Of a DNA stretch of 55,633 bases, positions 17,201-26,241 are shown piece after piece. This DNA is from Planctomycetales bacterium (GTDB taxonomy: Bacteria > Planctomycetota > Planctomycetia > Isosphaerales > Isosphaeraceae). How positions within the stretch are numbered: position 1 is the stretch's first letter; each line of letters starts with the position of its first letter. The notes below the pieces were generated by a model. The model was not told where the DNA came from. It saw only the letters and a program-made list of their open reading frames with translations, and searched no databases. The stretch lies in contig DAIDHB010000063.1 in NCBI GenBank assembly GCA_027452145.1, positions 1-55,633 of the forward strand, in the 5' to 3' direction. A program made the translations under genes and the position numbers.

Positions 17201-20200
17201 CGATCGCCGGGCTGCCGTCGATCAGCTCGAGCGTCGGCGTCGGTCCGCCGTAATTTCCGAGCGGACGCAATTGCGGGTCGGCGGTGGCGACGACCAGGCC
17301 CGCCGGCACGCCGACGGAGGCCATCACCAGGTTGTTCGACCCGTTGATCTGCCCGGAGTGAACAACGATGTCGACCCCGGCGACCGGATCGGCGGCGATC
17401 GAGTTGACGAGGGTCAGGACGCCGCCGTCGACCCAGATGTCCGCGCCATCGGAGGGAGGAAGCGAGTTCCGCACCTGCACGATGGCCGTCGAGGACGCGC
17501 CGCTCAGGGCGGAGTTGCCGGCCATGGTCACGTTGACGAGCTGCGATCGGCCGTCCGAAACGAGGGCGCCGCCGTAGCCCTGGGCGTAAAAGGTTCCGCC
17601 GGCGCCGCCCTGGGCCGTGTTGCCTGCGAAGGTGTCGTCATTGCCGAGGAGTGCGGACCCCGGCGCGCTGTAGATGGCACCGCCGGCGCCGACGCTCGCG
17701 GGCGAGGTCCCGCCCACGGCGGTGTTGTTCGAGAAGGTGTCGCCGTAGAGGACGAGCGTGGCGGCGGGCCCGTTGTAGACGGCACCGCCCTCTCCTCCGG
17801 CAGATCCGGCGCCGACGGCCGTATTGCCCGTGAGGACGTCATTCAACAGGGTGAGAATCCCGAGGTTGTCGACCGCCCCGCCGGTGTTCGCGGCCAGGCC
17901 GCCGGCGAGTGTCAGTCCGGCGATGGTGGCCGTGATCCCCGGTTCGACCTTGAAGAGCTGCGACAGATGGGCACCATTGAGCGTCAGGACATTCGCGCCC
18001 GGGCCTTCGATCGCGATGTTGTAGGCGATTACCATCGGAACGGCGGTGATGCTGGAGAAGCCGGGGGCGAAGACGATGGCCGAGCCGTCGTCGTCGGTGG
18101 CGACGGCCTGCGCCAGGCTGCCGGGGCCGGAGCCCTGGGTGCTGTCGACGATGTAGGACTGGCGCTCGAAGGCCCCGATGTCGACCTGGCCGCCGACCGT
18201 CCGGGCCAGGCCGCGTCCGTCGGTCGTCGCGCCGCCAAGGTACGAGGTGGAACCCGCGCCGAGGGCCGGGCTGCCCGGCAGCAGCGAGTAGGTCCAGAGG
18301 TCTCCGCTGCCGCGCTGGGCCAGCGATCCCAGCATGGGATCCTTGCCGGTGATCCCCAGGACGCTCGTCGGAGTACCTCCCTGGGAACTCTGAATGAGGT
18401 TGTTGGTGCCGGTCGGACGCGTGGAGCTGCCGGCGTCGAGCGTGAGGTCAGCGGCCCCGGTGTTATCGGCGATGATCGTATTGTCGATCGTCGTGACGGA
18501 GCCGTAGAAGAGGTCGACGCCGCTGCCGGCGTCGGAACCGTTCCCCGCGACCGAGTTCTGGGCGATCGTCGAGCTGATGATCTTCAGTTCGCCGAGATTG
18601 TCGTAGATCGCTCCGCCGAGGCCGGAGCCCGCCTGGGCGTAGACGACGTTGTTGTACTCGGCGACGGGCGAGCCGACGGCGGCGTTGCCCGAGAACGTGG
18701 AGTCGATCGCGGTGAATGAGGTTCCGATATCCATGTAGACCGCGCCGCCCATGGCGTTCTGCGTCGTGAACTGCGGGCTGACCTGGGCGTTCGCCTGATT
18801 GTTGAGGAACCCGACGTGGTCGGCGGTGACCATCGACCCATCGGTGATGTAGATCGCCCCTCCATAAGCTGCGTCGCCGGTGCCGGTCGCGCTGCCGCCC
18901 TCCAGGGTGAGGTCCTCCAACGTCAGCGACACATTGGTGGGTTCATTGCCGTACCTGCCGACGAAAAAAAGTCGTCGATTGCTGCCCGGGGCGTTGGCGA
19001 TGGTCAGGCCCGGCGCGCCCGACCCGTCGATGATCGTGGGATACCCGACGCCCAGGTCGGTTGCACCGATGAGGCTATTGCTCGCGACCGGCCCGTAGCC
19101 GAAGTACTCGTCCTGGTTCAGGTAGATCGTCTGCCCGGCCAGGCTCGGGGCGAACCGGATCGTCGCGACCCGTCCCGAGCTGTACTGGGCGTTGTCATAG
19201 ATGATGTCGAGGGCGCGTCGAAGGGTCAGATCGCCGTTCACGGGCGTGAGGTCCATGCTCCCGTTCTGGCTGACACCGGTCACCGTCCCGTCGCCGGCGT
19301 CGTTGACCGTCAGGTTGTAGACGTCGAGCAGGTGGAATGTCCCTGTTTGCTGGACATCGCCGTTGTAGGGGTCGCGTACAAAGAGCGTGGCCGTGTAGTC
19401 GGGCGGGCTGATGGCGAGAGGATCGACCGGGGCGAGCGTCACGTTCTTGGGGTACAGCCCGGGGTAGTAGGTGGCGACCCCGTTCAGGCTGACCTCCCAG
19501 TACGAGCCAGATGTCGGAGGGGCAGACTGCGGCGGCGGCGACGGGGAATTGGGGTCGTAACCTGCCGGCTCAAGCAGACTTTCATTGGTCGTGACGATCA
19601 GCGGGCTGAGGGAAATGGTGGTGCTCGATCCGGGCTGGGAGCCGGAGCCGTTGGTTGAGTCCGACGTGAGATAGGCGGTCTCCATGTTGAGCGAGTGGAT
19701 CGTCGGCGCGACAATGATCACGTTGATCGTGGACTGCTTGAGCAGTTGCCGGGTGCCGTCGGGAGCAACCTGGTAGAGCGAGACATTGTAGGTGCCGGCG
19801 CCGCCCAGTGTCGGGGTGAAGGTCGGATCGGTCGAGGTCTGGTAATACGGTTGGTCGCCGTGCAACACGTCCGGAGGCCCGTTGACATCCCACTCGAGCG
19901 TGTAGTTGTCGGCGGGGATCTGGTTGTTCGACGGGTCGTACGCGACGGCCGAGAGCGTCGGGACCGACCCGGCGACGGCCGACGTCGGGACGCTGTACGA
20001 GAACAGCCCGGGACTGTGGGACGGCGGCGAGTAGCCGCCCAGGCTCTCGTTGAACGAGAACGAGAGCCCCAGCACGTCGGCGCTGGCGGAAATGTCGATC
20101 TCGGTGGTCATCACGGTGATCGAGGCCGAGATCGACGCCAGGTTCACCGTGCCCAGATCGCCGCAATTGAGGTTCGCCCCGCCGTAGAACCAGCCCGCGA

Positions 20201-23200
20201 ACCCCGTGCTCGCGATCGTCGCGCCGATCCCGCCGTAGAGCTCGAACGGCCCCGAGGTCACGTCGTAGCTGATCGAGCCGGTGAGGCTGAAGGACAGTCC
20301 GCCGTTCTGTGCGTCGATGAAGCCGTAAACCTGCATGGTGCCCAGGCTGAGGAAACCCAGCGAGATCGGGTCGCTCTGGGGGATGACGATGTCGAGGCCC
20401 GAGTTCGAGATCGTGGCGATCAGGCTGCCGCTGGCGTGGAACCCAAGAACCGAGATGCTGGCATTGTTCAGCGCGACCTGGGCGGTCTCGGCGGGGGCGA
20501 CGTTGCCGTCAGCGAAGGTCTGGTCGACCTGGCCAGTGTTGATCTCCAGCGTCGGGTTGGCGCTGAAATCGACGAATCCTGAGCCGAAGTTGCCGTTGAC
20601 GCTCAGGCCGGCGTAGAGGGCCAGGGCGGGGATGCCGCCGGAGTCCTCGTAGATCGAAGCGTCGAAGGTACCGCTGCCGACCGTCGCGCCCAGGATCGTC
20701 GCGGTGAACGAGCCGCCGATCGTCAGGCCCGACGACCAGACGCTCAGGGTGAATGTGCCCGCGAGGTCGAGAACCGCGTCCGCGATGTCGAGGTTGCCGG
20801 CCACCGAGACGAGTGCCGACTCGTGCAGGACGGAGATTCCGCCGATGGTCTGATCCTGCGACGTGGTGTTGACGGCCAGCGTAAAGGTGCCGTCGAGCAG
20901 GTAGGCCCCGCCCGGTCCCGACATGCCGGCGCCGGCGGTGACCGAGACCGCGCCCGCGATCCCCCCGCTATCGATCAGCAGGCCCCCCTGCGCCGATAGC
21001 CCGAGGTCGCCGAGGCTCGGGACGTTGAGCGACATCTGGTTCAGGTCGAGGCGGAAGAGCGACGCGGAGACCAGAATGTCGAAGTTGCCGTCCAGGGAGA
21101 AGGCGTTCTCGATCGAGACCTCGCCGCTGCCCGTCAGCGCGATGTAGAACCCGCTGGTCGTCGTGCCGTTAATCGTGTAAGTGCCCGGGATTGCGTAGGT
21201 CTGGCCGGAACCTGCCAGATACGAGCCGGGTTTGTTGGGGTCGGCGATGTTCGGGACGGTGAACGACTGCGTCTGGCCGGTCGTGTTGATCGTGAGCGCG
21301 AGCGCCGCGTTGATCGCGACGCCGGGGATCGCGTCACCAGTTCCCGCACTGACGGTGAAACTGGCGGCGAGGCCGGACGAGTTGATGATCAGGATGCCGC
21401 TCGCCGAGACGCTCACCGAATCAGGGGCCGGGCCGATGCTGGCGCTTCCGCTGAATGCGATGTCGAGCTCGGGATCGACCCCGCCGCTCGGCGTCGTGGC
21501 CAGGACGAAGCTCGCGAACAGCGAGGCGTCGACCTCGAGCACGCTGGTGCTCGTGCCAGGCGGAGTGTAGGTCAGCACGGCGTTCGGGACGTCGAGCACC
21601 GCCGACGTGGGCTGGATCTGGTAGGTCGTCGCCTGGGTCGAGCCGGGGGGCGTGATCGAGACGGACTGGACCGAGCTCGTCGTGTTGAACTCGACGAAAC
21701 CGGTGGCATTGACCCCCAGGCCCAGGGAGCTCAGCGACGAGATGTTCGACGTGTTGACGGAGACCTGGAACACGCCGTCAAGCTCGGGCGTGCTGCCGTC
21801 GAAGAAGAGGAAAACCTGGCCCGACATCTCGCCGAACGTGCCCAGCGGATCGAGACTGGCGGTGCCCGAGACGGTCAGATCGAGGCTCCTGGCCGACGGC
21901 GTGATCAGGAAATCGGCCGAACCTTGCAGGTTGAGCCCTCCCTTGATATCCGGTACCGACATGTCGGCATTGCCGGAGATATTGATGTCGATCGTCGCAT
22001 CGGAGGTGTTCGGGTCGGTCACGGTGATGACCATCGCACCGTAGATCGACAGGATCGGCGCGGAGGCCGGGGCCAGCATGTACCAGTCGAGCGTCGCGTG
22101 CCCGGAGGCGACCTGCGAGAGGTCGAGAAACGCCCCGGCCTGGAGCTGCACCGGGCTCTGCGATCCACCGAAGGTCAGGTTGCCTGCGGCCAGCAGCTTG
22201 CCCGTTGTGTCGATCTCGATATCGCCGGAAAGCGTGAACGCGTTGGCCGTCGCGTACTCGTCGTAGAGGGTGACACCGGCGGTGATGACGAACGTGTTGC
22301 CCAATGCCGCGAACCCGCTCGTCCCCGAGCTGACCTGGTTGGCCACGGCCGTTGTCAGGCTCTGCTCCCACTCCGCGGTCGTCTGCGACGCGGGCATGGT
22401 ATAGCTGCTCGAGGTGACCAGATCCTGGGGCGATTTCGGGGCGGCCAGCGAGGTGCCGAACTCGACGCCGCCGCGGATCGACTGGATCGCCAGCCCGCTT
22501 TCCGGGTCGAGCAGGATCGGGATCTCGGAGTCAACGAACAGGTCGAGCGGCCCCTGCTGGGACAGGCCGACCCAGATGCTCACACCCGACTTGCCGAGCT
22601 GGAGCGATCCCTCGATCCCGCCGTAGAAGATCCCGTCGGTGATCCCCACGAAGGCAGTGCCGCTGATCGCCGCCCCGCCCATCTTCCCGCCGACGGTCAG
22701 CGATCCGCGATCGATCGACACGAGCGGGAATTTGCCCGAGTCGAGCAGGCCCAGGTCGATGACGGCGTTCGTGACGCTCCCGCTGATATTGAACGCACCG
22801 CCGGAGAAGCCCGCGCTGGCCTGGGCCGAGAGCGTCAACTGGACGTCGCTCTGGTCGGTTGTGAAACCCCTGGGCCAGCTTACGCCCAGAGTGCTGATCG
22901 TGATCGGCATCCAGCTCGGCCACTGGAGCTTCCCGGACGTCGACGAGTCGGTCGAGAACGTCACGCCGAAACCGGGGAGCGTGACGAGCTTGCCGTTGGC
23001 GTCGATGGCGAAGTCCGTCGCCGTCCCCGTCAGTCCCAGCGACCCGACCGTGAGCGTCGCGCTCAGGCTGCCGAGCTGGACGTAGTAGCCGTCGGCCGCG
23101 GCGGTGTCGATCTTGATGTCCGAGCCGGTCAGGGTCACGTAGGAACCCAGGTTGACGGTGAGCGTGCCGGCCATGATGGTCGTGTGGCCGACATCGCCCG

Positions 23201-25868
23201 CCGAGAAACTGATCGTCGTGGTGAGGGCCGTCGCGACCACATCGGCACCACCCTGGTTGAGGTTGATCCGGTCGGCCGACAGCGACATCCCGTCGGGGGG
23301 GAAGGCCCCGCTCGAGATTGAGTAACCGAAGTCCTTGAGCGTCACCGACGGATTGACGACCTGGAACCGGCCGCCGAATGCGGAGATGGTCCCCTGGCCG
23401 CTGCTGCCCGGGGTGGTCCCATTCACATCCAGCGTCGCCGAGCCGATCGAGAAGCCGTCATTGCTGATCGACAGGTTTGTGACATTTCCATTGAGGCCGT
23501 CGAATTCATTCAGGGCGGCGGTCGCCGATCCCACGTTGATCGCGACCGTTTCGGGCTGACCGTTCCCGCCGGGGGACAGGGCGATCCCCACATTGCTCGC
23601 GGTCACCGTGAGGATCGGGTTGCTCGTGCTCGACCCATTCGAGCCCCCGCCGACCGTGATCACGATCGAGTCGACGGACAGCGTCGTCTTCTGGCTCGTG
23701 AGGTCATAGCTCCCCTCGAACCCGGTGACTGAGGTGGAAAACGCCGACGAGCCGGGCAGGATCTCGAGCCCGCCGAAGCTCAGGCCGATCGTGCCGGCCA
23801 GGCTGCTCGCCGAGGTGGACGTGCTGTTGGTATAGACAAGGTTCGTGGCCGTGATCGTCGTCGGTCCGTCGATCGTCAGCACCGAGCCGATCGGGATGTT
23901 GCTGGCGTCGGTGAAGCTGGCCAGGTCGATCGAGAAGCCGTTCGCGTCGACCGTCACGGTGCTCAACGAGCCGCTGAAATTGGGGAACTCGGGCGAGCTC
24001 AGGGTGGCTCCGCCCAGGCTGAAGCTGGCGCTCGAGCCGTCCCAGTTGATCGCCACGTCGGTCGCGTCGATTTCCAGAACCTGCCCGAAGGACAGCGTGA
24101 TCTGGCCCGCCGAGAGCGACGACGAGCCGTCGGTGAGGTTGTAAGTCCCCTGGAAGCCGGTCACCACGGTGGTGAAGTCGCTGCGGTTGGGGAACAGTTC
24201 GACCGCCCCGGCGCCGACTGTCACGGTTCCCGATGTGATGGATTGGCTGGCGGCGGAATAGGTCAGTTGGCTGACGCCGAGGGTCAGGTCGGTGACGCTG
24301 AAGACGTTGCCCAGCGAGGTCTTCCCGGTGTCTTCGAGCTTCGCGCTGCCGATCGACAGCCCCGCGTTGCCCGCCGAGACGTCGGTCAGGGTGCCGGTAA
24401 CGGTGGGAAAGTCGGGCGAGCTGAGGGTCGCGCTGTCCAGGTTGACCGAGAGGTTGGTACCGTCCCAACCGATGGCGACCTCCGTCGCATCGGCGCTGAG
24501 GATCTTGCCGAAGCCGAGGTCGATCTTGTTGGCCGTGAGCGAAAGCTGCCCCGAGCCGAAGGCATAGGTGCCGGACACGCCCGTCACGGTGGCGGTGAAC
24601 GCGGACTGGCCGGGGAACAGCGAGGCTCCAGCCGTGGTCAGGGTCGCGGTCGCCGTGGGGGCCACGCCACCCGCCGTCGTGTAATCGAAGCTGTTCACCG
24701 TGATGGAGGGATTCTGGACCTCGAGCACCCCGCCCAGCGTGATCGTGCCGGCGTCGGAGAGCGAGGCGCTGTCGAACGATAGGCCCGCCGAGCTGGCCTG
24801 CAAGTTGGTGACTGTCCCCGTGATGTCCGGCGAAAGCAGCGGAGACACGGCCGTCAGCGAGGCGACATCGACGACAACCGGCGAGGGTGCGGCCGGATTG
24901 TAATCGAGCGTAACACCGGAAGCCTTCGCCTGGATGAGCTGACCCAGGCTGAGACTGGCCCCGGTGGCGCCGATCGAGAGGTTGTCGGCCGGCAGCGTGT
25001 AAGAGCCCGTGAATCCAGTGAGGGTCAGGCCATTGCCGCCCTTCGACAGGCCCGACTCGCCCGCGAGGACTGCCACCGAACCGGCCGAGACGCCGATCGT
25101 GCCGCTCAGCGTCCCGTTCGAGTCCGAGACGTTGGTGAAGGTGACCGATGGGGACGACGCCGACAGAATCCCGCCGAGATCCAGCGAGTCGGCCGTTGCG
25201 CTGCCATCACCCAGGCTGAAGCCATTCTCGGAGACGGTCAGGTTCTTGATGGTCGCCGTCGCATTATTGAGCGGCTGGAACGTTGCGGTGGCCGAGCTGA
25301 TCGTCGCCAGGGGCTGGTTCGCGGCGCCGTTGGGGGCGTACGATAACCTCACTCCGGTGGCCTCGGCGGTGAACGCGGATCCCACCGCCAACTTGAGATC
25401 CTGCGCGGTCAACTTGTACCCACCGGAGCCGGCGGCGGCGTCAGTGAGGGAGTACGAACCAATCAACCCGGCGGACGCGTTGTTCGAGCTGATCGAGCCC
25501 GTGACGGCCGAGTCGAAGGCGAGGCTGGCGGAGGCGGCGTCGAGCGAGACTGTCCCGGTCCAGTGCGAGGAGTCGTTCTGCGACAGGACGAGGGTGACAT
25601 CAACCGAGGGAATCGTCAGGAAACTTCCGAGGCTGACGTCGGAATACGTGTAGGTCCCGTTCAGCTTGCCGCCGTTGATGAGGCCGGTGATATCGGCCGT
25701 GAGGTCGGAAGAGAGGAGTCGGCGTTCCTCGAGCCGTTCAACCAGCCCGACGGCTGTCCCGGGCCGGTAAGCGAAGCGTTCGGCGCCCAGTGTCCTGGAC
25801 CTGCGCCGTCGGCTTCCGATCCATCGGTTGCGGGAGGGGAATTGCGAGGCAAGCTCACGGTCGCGCAT
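14253..25868 (-). CDS. Giant LEPR-XLL secreted surface protein with tandem beta repeats, three choice-of-anchor-Q/beta-helix blocks, PKD and dockerin-like end
   Basis: From ATG 25868 the protein has 3871 residues. The frame continues to 26078, but that part is Arg-rich. The N-terminus is basic (RWIGSRRRRSRTL) and leads to VERLEERRLLSSDLTADITG, a variant of the LEPR-XLL motif found near the start of large planctomycete exported proteins. Residues about 110-860 are tandem beta repeats of about 145 residues. Residues about 860-1940 continue as Gly/Ser/Thr-rich beta structure. About 1940-2090 is Ig/PKD-like (VPTLSAVAYDPSNN). Three homologous blocks at about 2180-2565, 2570-2900 and 2920-3285 contain NNTA/GGAIYN-type beta-helix rungs, the opener NDSGPGSLRQ and the closers DQRGxPxxxGDxGAFE typical of choice-of-anchor-Q. 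A PKD domain (GGPYVGYAGQSVTLDASGTS) and Ig-like domains follow. The end carries a calcium-loop motif, GDVNGDGIVNTADASL, of dockerin type. Cysteine is nearly absent. It is probably cell-surface or matrix-bound. Confidence 0.9.
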   Translation of the reverse strand: MRDRELASQFPSRNRWIGSRRRRSRTLGAERFAYRPGTAVGLVERLEERRLLSSDLTADITGLINGGKLNGTYTYSDVSLGSFLTIPSVDVTLVLSQNDSSHWTGTVSLDAASASLAFDSAVTGSISSNNASAGLIGSYSLTDAAAGSGGYKLTAQDLKLAVGSAFTAEATGVRLSYAPNGAANQPLATISSATATFQPLNNATATIKNLTVSENGFSLGDGSATADSLDLGGILSASSPSVTFTNVSDSNGTLSGTIGVSAGSVAVLAGESGLSKGGNGLTLTGFTGSYTLPADNLSIGATGASLSLGQLIQAKASGVTLDYNPAAPSPVVVDVASLTAVSPLLSPDITGTVTNLQASSAGLSFDSASLSDAGTITLGGVLEVQNPSITVNSFDYTTAGGVAPTATATLTTAGASLFPGQSAFTATVTGVSGTYAFGSGQLSLTANKIDLGFGKILSADATEVAIGWDGTNLSVNLDSATLSSPDFPTVTGTLTDVSAGNAGLSIGSAKLEDTGKTSLGNVFSVTDLTLGVSQLTYSAASQSITSGTVTVGAGAVELFPNRSDFTTVVTGFQGTYNLTDGSSSLSAGQITLSFGQVLEIDATDVAINWDGSSASFSLGGATLSSPEFPNFSGSLSTVTVDANGFSIDLASFTDASNIPIGSVLTIDGPTTITATNLVYTNSTSTSASSLAGTIGLSFGGLEILPGSSAFSTSVTGFEGSYDLTSQKTTLSVDSIVITVGGGSNGSSTSNPILTVTASNVGIALSPGGNGQPETVAINVGSATAALNEFDGLNGNVTNLSISNDGFSIGSATLDVNGTTPGSSGQGTISAFGGRFQVVNPSVTLKDFGYSISSGAFPPDGMSLSADRINLNQGGADVVATALTTTISFSAGDVGHTTIMAGTLTVNLGSYVTLTGSDIKIDTAAADGYYVQLGSLSATLTVGSLGLTGTATDFAIDANGKLVTLPGFGVTFSTDSSTSGKLQWPSWMPITISTLGVSWPRGFTTDQSDVQLTLSAQASAGFSGGAFNISGSVTNAVIDLGLLDSGKFPLVSIDRGSLTVGGKMGGAAISGTAFVGITDGIFYGGIEGSLQLGKSGVSIWVGLSQQGPLDLFVDSEIPILLDPESGLAIQSIRGGVEFGTSLAAPKSPQDLVTSSSYTMPASQTTAEWEQSLTTAVANQVSSGTSGFAALGNTFVITAGVTLYDEYATANAFTLSGDIEIDTTGKLLAAGNLTFGGSQSPVQLQAGAFLDLSQVASGHATLDWYMLAPASAPILSIYGAMVITVTDPNTSDATIDINISGNADMSVPDIKGGLNLQGSADFLITPSARSLDLTVSGTASLDPLGTFGEMSGQVFLFFDGSTPELDGVFQVSVNTSNISSLSSLGLGVNATGFVEFNTTSSVQSVSITPPGSTQATTYQIQPTSAVLDVPNAVLTYTPPGTSTSVLEVDASLFASFVLATTPSGGVDPELDIAFSGSASIGPAPDSVSVSASGILIINSSGLAASFTVSAGTGDAIPGVAINAALALTINTTGQTQSFTVPNIADPNKPGSYLAGSGQTYAIPGTYTINGTTTSGFYIALTGSGEVSIENAFSLDGNFDILVSASLFRLDLNQMSLNVPSLGDLGLSAQGGLLIDSGGIAGAVSVTAGAGMSGPGGAYLLDGTFTLAVNTTSQDQTIGGISVLHESALVSVAGNLDIADAVLDLAGTFTLSVWSSGLTIGGSFTATILGATVGSGTFDASIYEDSGGIPALALYAGLSVNGNFGSGFVDFSANPTLEINTGQVDQTFADGNVAPAETAQVALNNASISVLGFHASGSLIATISNSGLDIVIPQSDPISLGFLSLGTMQVYGFIDAQNGGLSFSLTGSISYDVTSGPFELYGGIGATIASTGFAGWFYGGANLNCGDLGTVNLASISASITVMTTEIDISASADVLGLSFSFNESLGGYSPPSHSPGLFSYSVPTSAVAGSVPTLSAVAYDPSNNQIPADNYTLEWDVNGPPDVLHGDQPYYQTSTDPTFTPTLGGAGTYNVSLYQVAPDGTRQLLKQSTINVIIVAPTIHSLNMETAYLTSDSTNGSGSQPGSSTTISLSPLIVTTNESLLEPAGYDPNSPSPPPQSAPPTSGSYWEVSLNGVATYYPGLYPKNVTLAPVDPLAISPPDYTATLFVRDPYNGDVQQTGTFHLLDVYNLTVNDAGDGTVTGVSQNGSMDLTPVNGDLTLRRALDIIYDNAQYSSGRVATIRFAPSLAGQTIYLNQDEYFGYGPVASNSLIGATDLGVGYPTIIDGSGAPGLTIANAPGSNRRLFFVGRYGNEPTNVSLTLEDLTLEGGSATGTGDAAYGGAIYITDGSMVTADHVGFLNNQANAQVSPQFTTQNAMGGAVYMDIGTSFTAIDSTFSGNAAVGSPVAEYNNVVYAQAGSGLGGAIYDNLGELKIISSTIAQNSVAGNGSDAGSGVDLFYGSVTTIDNTIIADNTGAADLTLDAGSSTRPTGTNNLIQSSQGGTPTSVLGITGKDPMLGSLAQRGSGDLWTYSLLPGSPALGAGSTSYLGGATTDGRGLARTVGGQVDIGAFERQSYIVDSTQGSGPGSLAQAVATDDDGSAIVFAPGFSSITAVPMVIAYNIAIEGPGANVLTLNGAHLSQLFKVEPGITATIAGLTLAGGLAANTGGAVDNLGILTLLNDVLTGNTAVGAGSAGGEGGAVYNGPAATLVLYGDTFSNNTAVGGTSPASVGAGGAIYSAPGSALLGNDDTFAGNTAQGGAGGTFYAQGYGGALVSDGRSQLVNVTMAGNSALSGASSTAIVQVRNSLPPSDGADIWVDGGVLTLVNSIAADPVAGVDIVVHSGQINGSNNLVMASVGVPAGLVVATADPQLRPLGNYGGPTPTLELIDGSPAIGTALASALPPTDQRGLPTQGDLGAFQLRHGFVVTNTNDSGPGSLRQVLIDDIDQTPITFASSLAGQTITLFSTILLSNDIQIDGSGAPGLTITGSGTRIFVIGSGVNVTIDDLTLANGLANLGGAIDNNGNLNLLNDTFSNNIAQGDISAGILGVGAGGAIYNASGSTLTVTGSTFINNRAVGAPGQATPTPYQKLGGGQGQGGAIDNEANARVILINDTFTGNQADGGSAYLSADGEYSGGGGSALGGGLMNDGTAELTNDTFSANSASAGSGKPMGSSLGSELYNSASLILNNTILANGNGGEDFYWTSESSVKGANNLVTSTNKTPPRVISSTSNPDLGALGNNGGLTETFALQPNSPALGAGGTVGVPATDQRGDPRMVTGKVDIGSYETQIVHPIPSAGGPYVGYAGQSVTLDASGTSNPSNLRLTYHWTLTGNGVSLASSGVTWSLSLASLPVGNFTVTLTVSDNYFANQTESAKTTLSVLAGLTTTAILPANRAPAVNAVFDTATISFAYPVNLATLNAGSLSLTLDGGPNLLPANVQVTRLIQGSDYQISGLAQLMTRYGQGQYTLSVDASKVQGAAPDVGFGSGTLSASWIYDTVAPTSRVTALPAVSQGASFYVSVTGNDPSAAGVVASGVAYYAIDVSVDGGPLTAWTNVPATAPSALYTGTAGHSYAFQSIAHDLANNVESKPQAIEASSYVRVTQPPAVVISAVDSSSQQFAITLAGSSAPGTVLDHIDVFVSVDGEPFRPIAKVAGVNVPVTFEAIADGSVHNYAFYAVGTDTVGNVQAPPVGPGYDTWVAAGFATPAANAPIALSVDHGASGRSFIGSVDLVFDNSNGLASLVADGNVHLIRHSLSGTGATPVSLTGMLGVVDNAIEINFGSLGLGGSPDSSAGDGYYEIDIDGLARSFFFDRVFGDVNGDGIVNTADASLTTGALGQQIPGALINLDGTGTVTPLARLAALRARGHGLTPGLRLDA
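23330..25540 (-). repeat. Five degenerate ~145-residue tandem repeats inside the giant protein
   Basis: Repeat units are recognised by a recurring core: a Leu-Pro-Gly-type turn, S-x-F-T-x-x-V-T-G-x-x-G-T/S-Y, then a strand with D-A-T-x-V-x-I-x-W-D-G. The anchoring Leu falls at residues 268 (VLAGESGL), 417 (LFPGQSAF), 558 (LFPNRSDF) and 704 (ILPGSSAF), giving spacings of 149, 141 and 146. A more divergent first copy lies near residue 113. Later parts of each unit also align, for example ATLSSPDFPTVTGTL with ATLSSPEFPNFSGSL. The repeats are clear in protein but diverged in DNA. Confidence 0.75.
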
Positions 25869-26241
25869 GATGGGATCTCGCTCTGGTACGTGGCGTCGGA
25901 GCGTCTCGAGCGGGACGGCGCGCACCGTCCCCGTGTCGCCGGGTGGCGCGAGGTCGCCCGGCTTGATGTGGGGCACCCGAGGCGTTCGGCGACGGCGCGA
26001 TGGCCGATTGGGGCGGGGTGCGTCCGCGCTCACTCTTGTTGCACGTCGTCTGGCGCGTCGCGTGGCGACGCGTCTCATCCACCGACCTCAAGCCTCAGGC
26101 GGGCGGGTCCGGGGTCGGTACATCAAAGAATTGCCGTCGCGGCCGAAAACGGACAGGAATCGCGAGGGACGCGAAACGACCGGCCCTTTCTCCTGTCCCG
26201 GCTGAAGTCGTAGAATTGGGTCGTAACATGCGGAGACGGGC
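25869..26241. other. Divergent intergenic region between the giant-protein gene and ECF sigma gene 1
   Basis: This region of 373 bp separates the start codons of the giant protein (minus) and the sigma factor (plus). A candidate plus-strand promoter sits at 26188-26216. I found no convincing minus-strand promoter. Overlapping open frames on both strands here are Arg/Pro-rich and not credible as genes. The shared position makes it a good place for control of the giant gene by the neighbouring sigma factor, but no operator motif is apparent. Confidence 0.5.
26188..26216 (+). promoter_or_regulatory. Possible promoter of the sigma/kinase module 1
   Basis: TAGAAT at 26211-26216 matches five of six -10 bases. 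TTCTCC at 26188-26193, 17 bp upstream, is only a partial -35. The sigma start codon at 26242 follows, with GGAG 6 nt before it. Confidence 0.35.

Noticed and set aside
25869..26078. 70-codon N-terminal extension of the giant protein
   Set aside because: The sequence is extremely Arg-rich with no signal features. LEPR-XLL motifs normally lie near the N-terminus, which fits the start at 25868.
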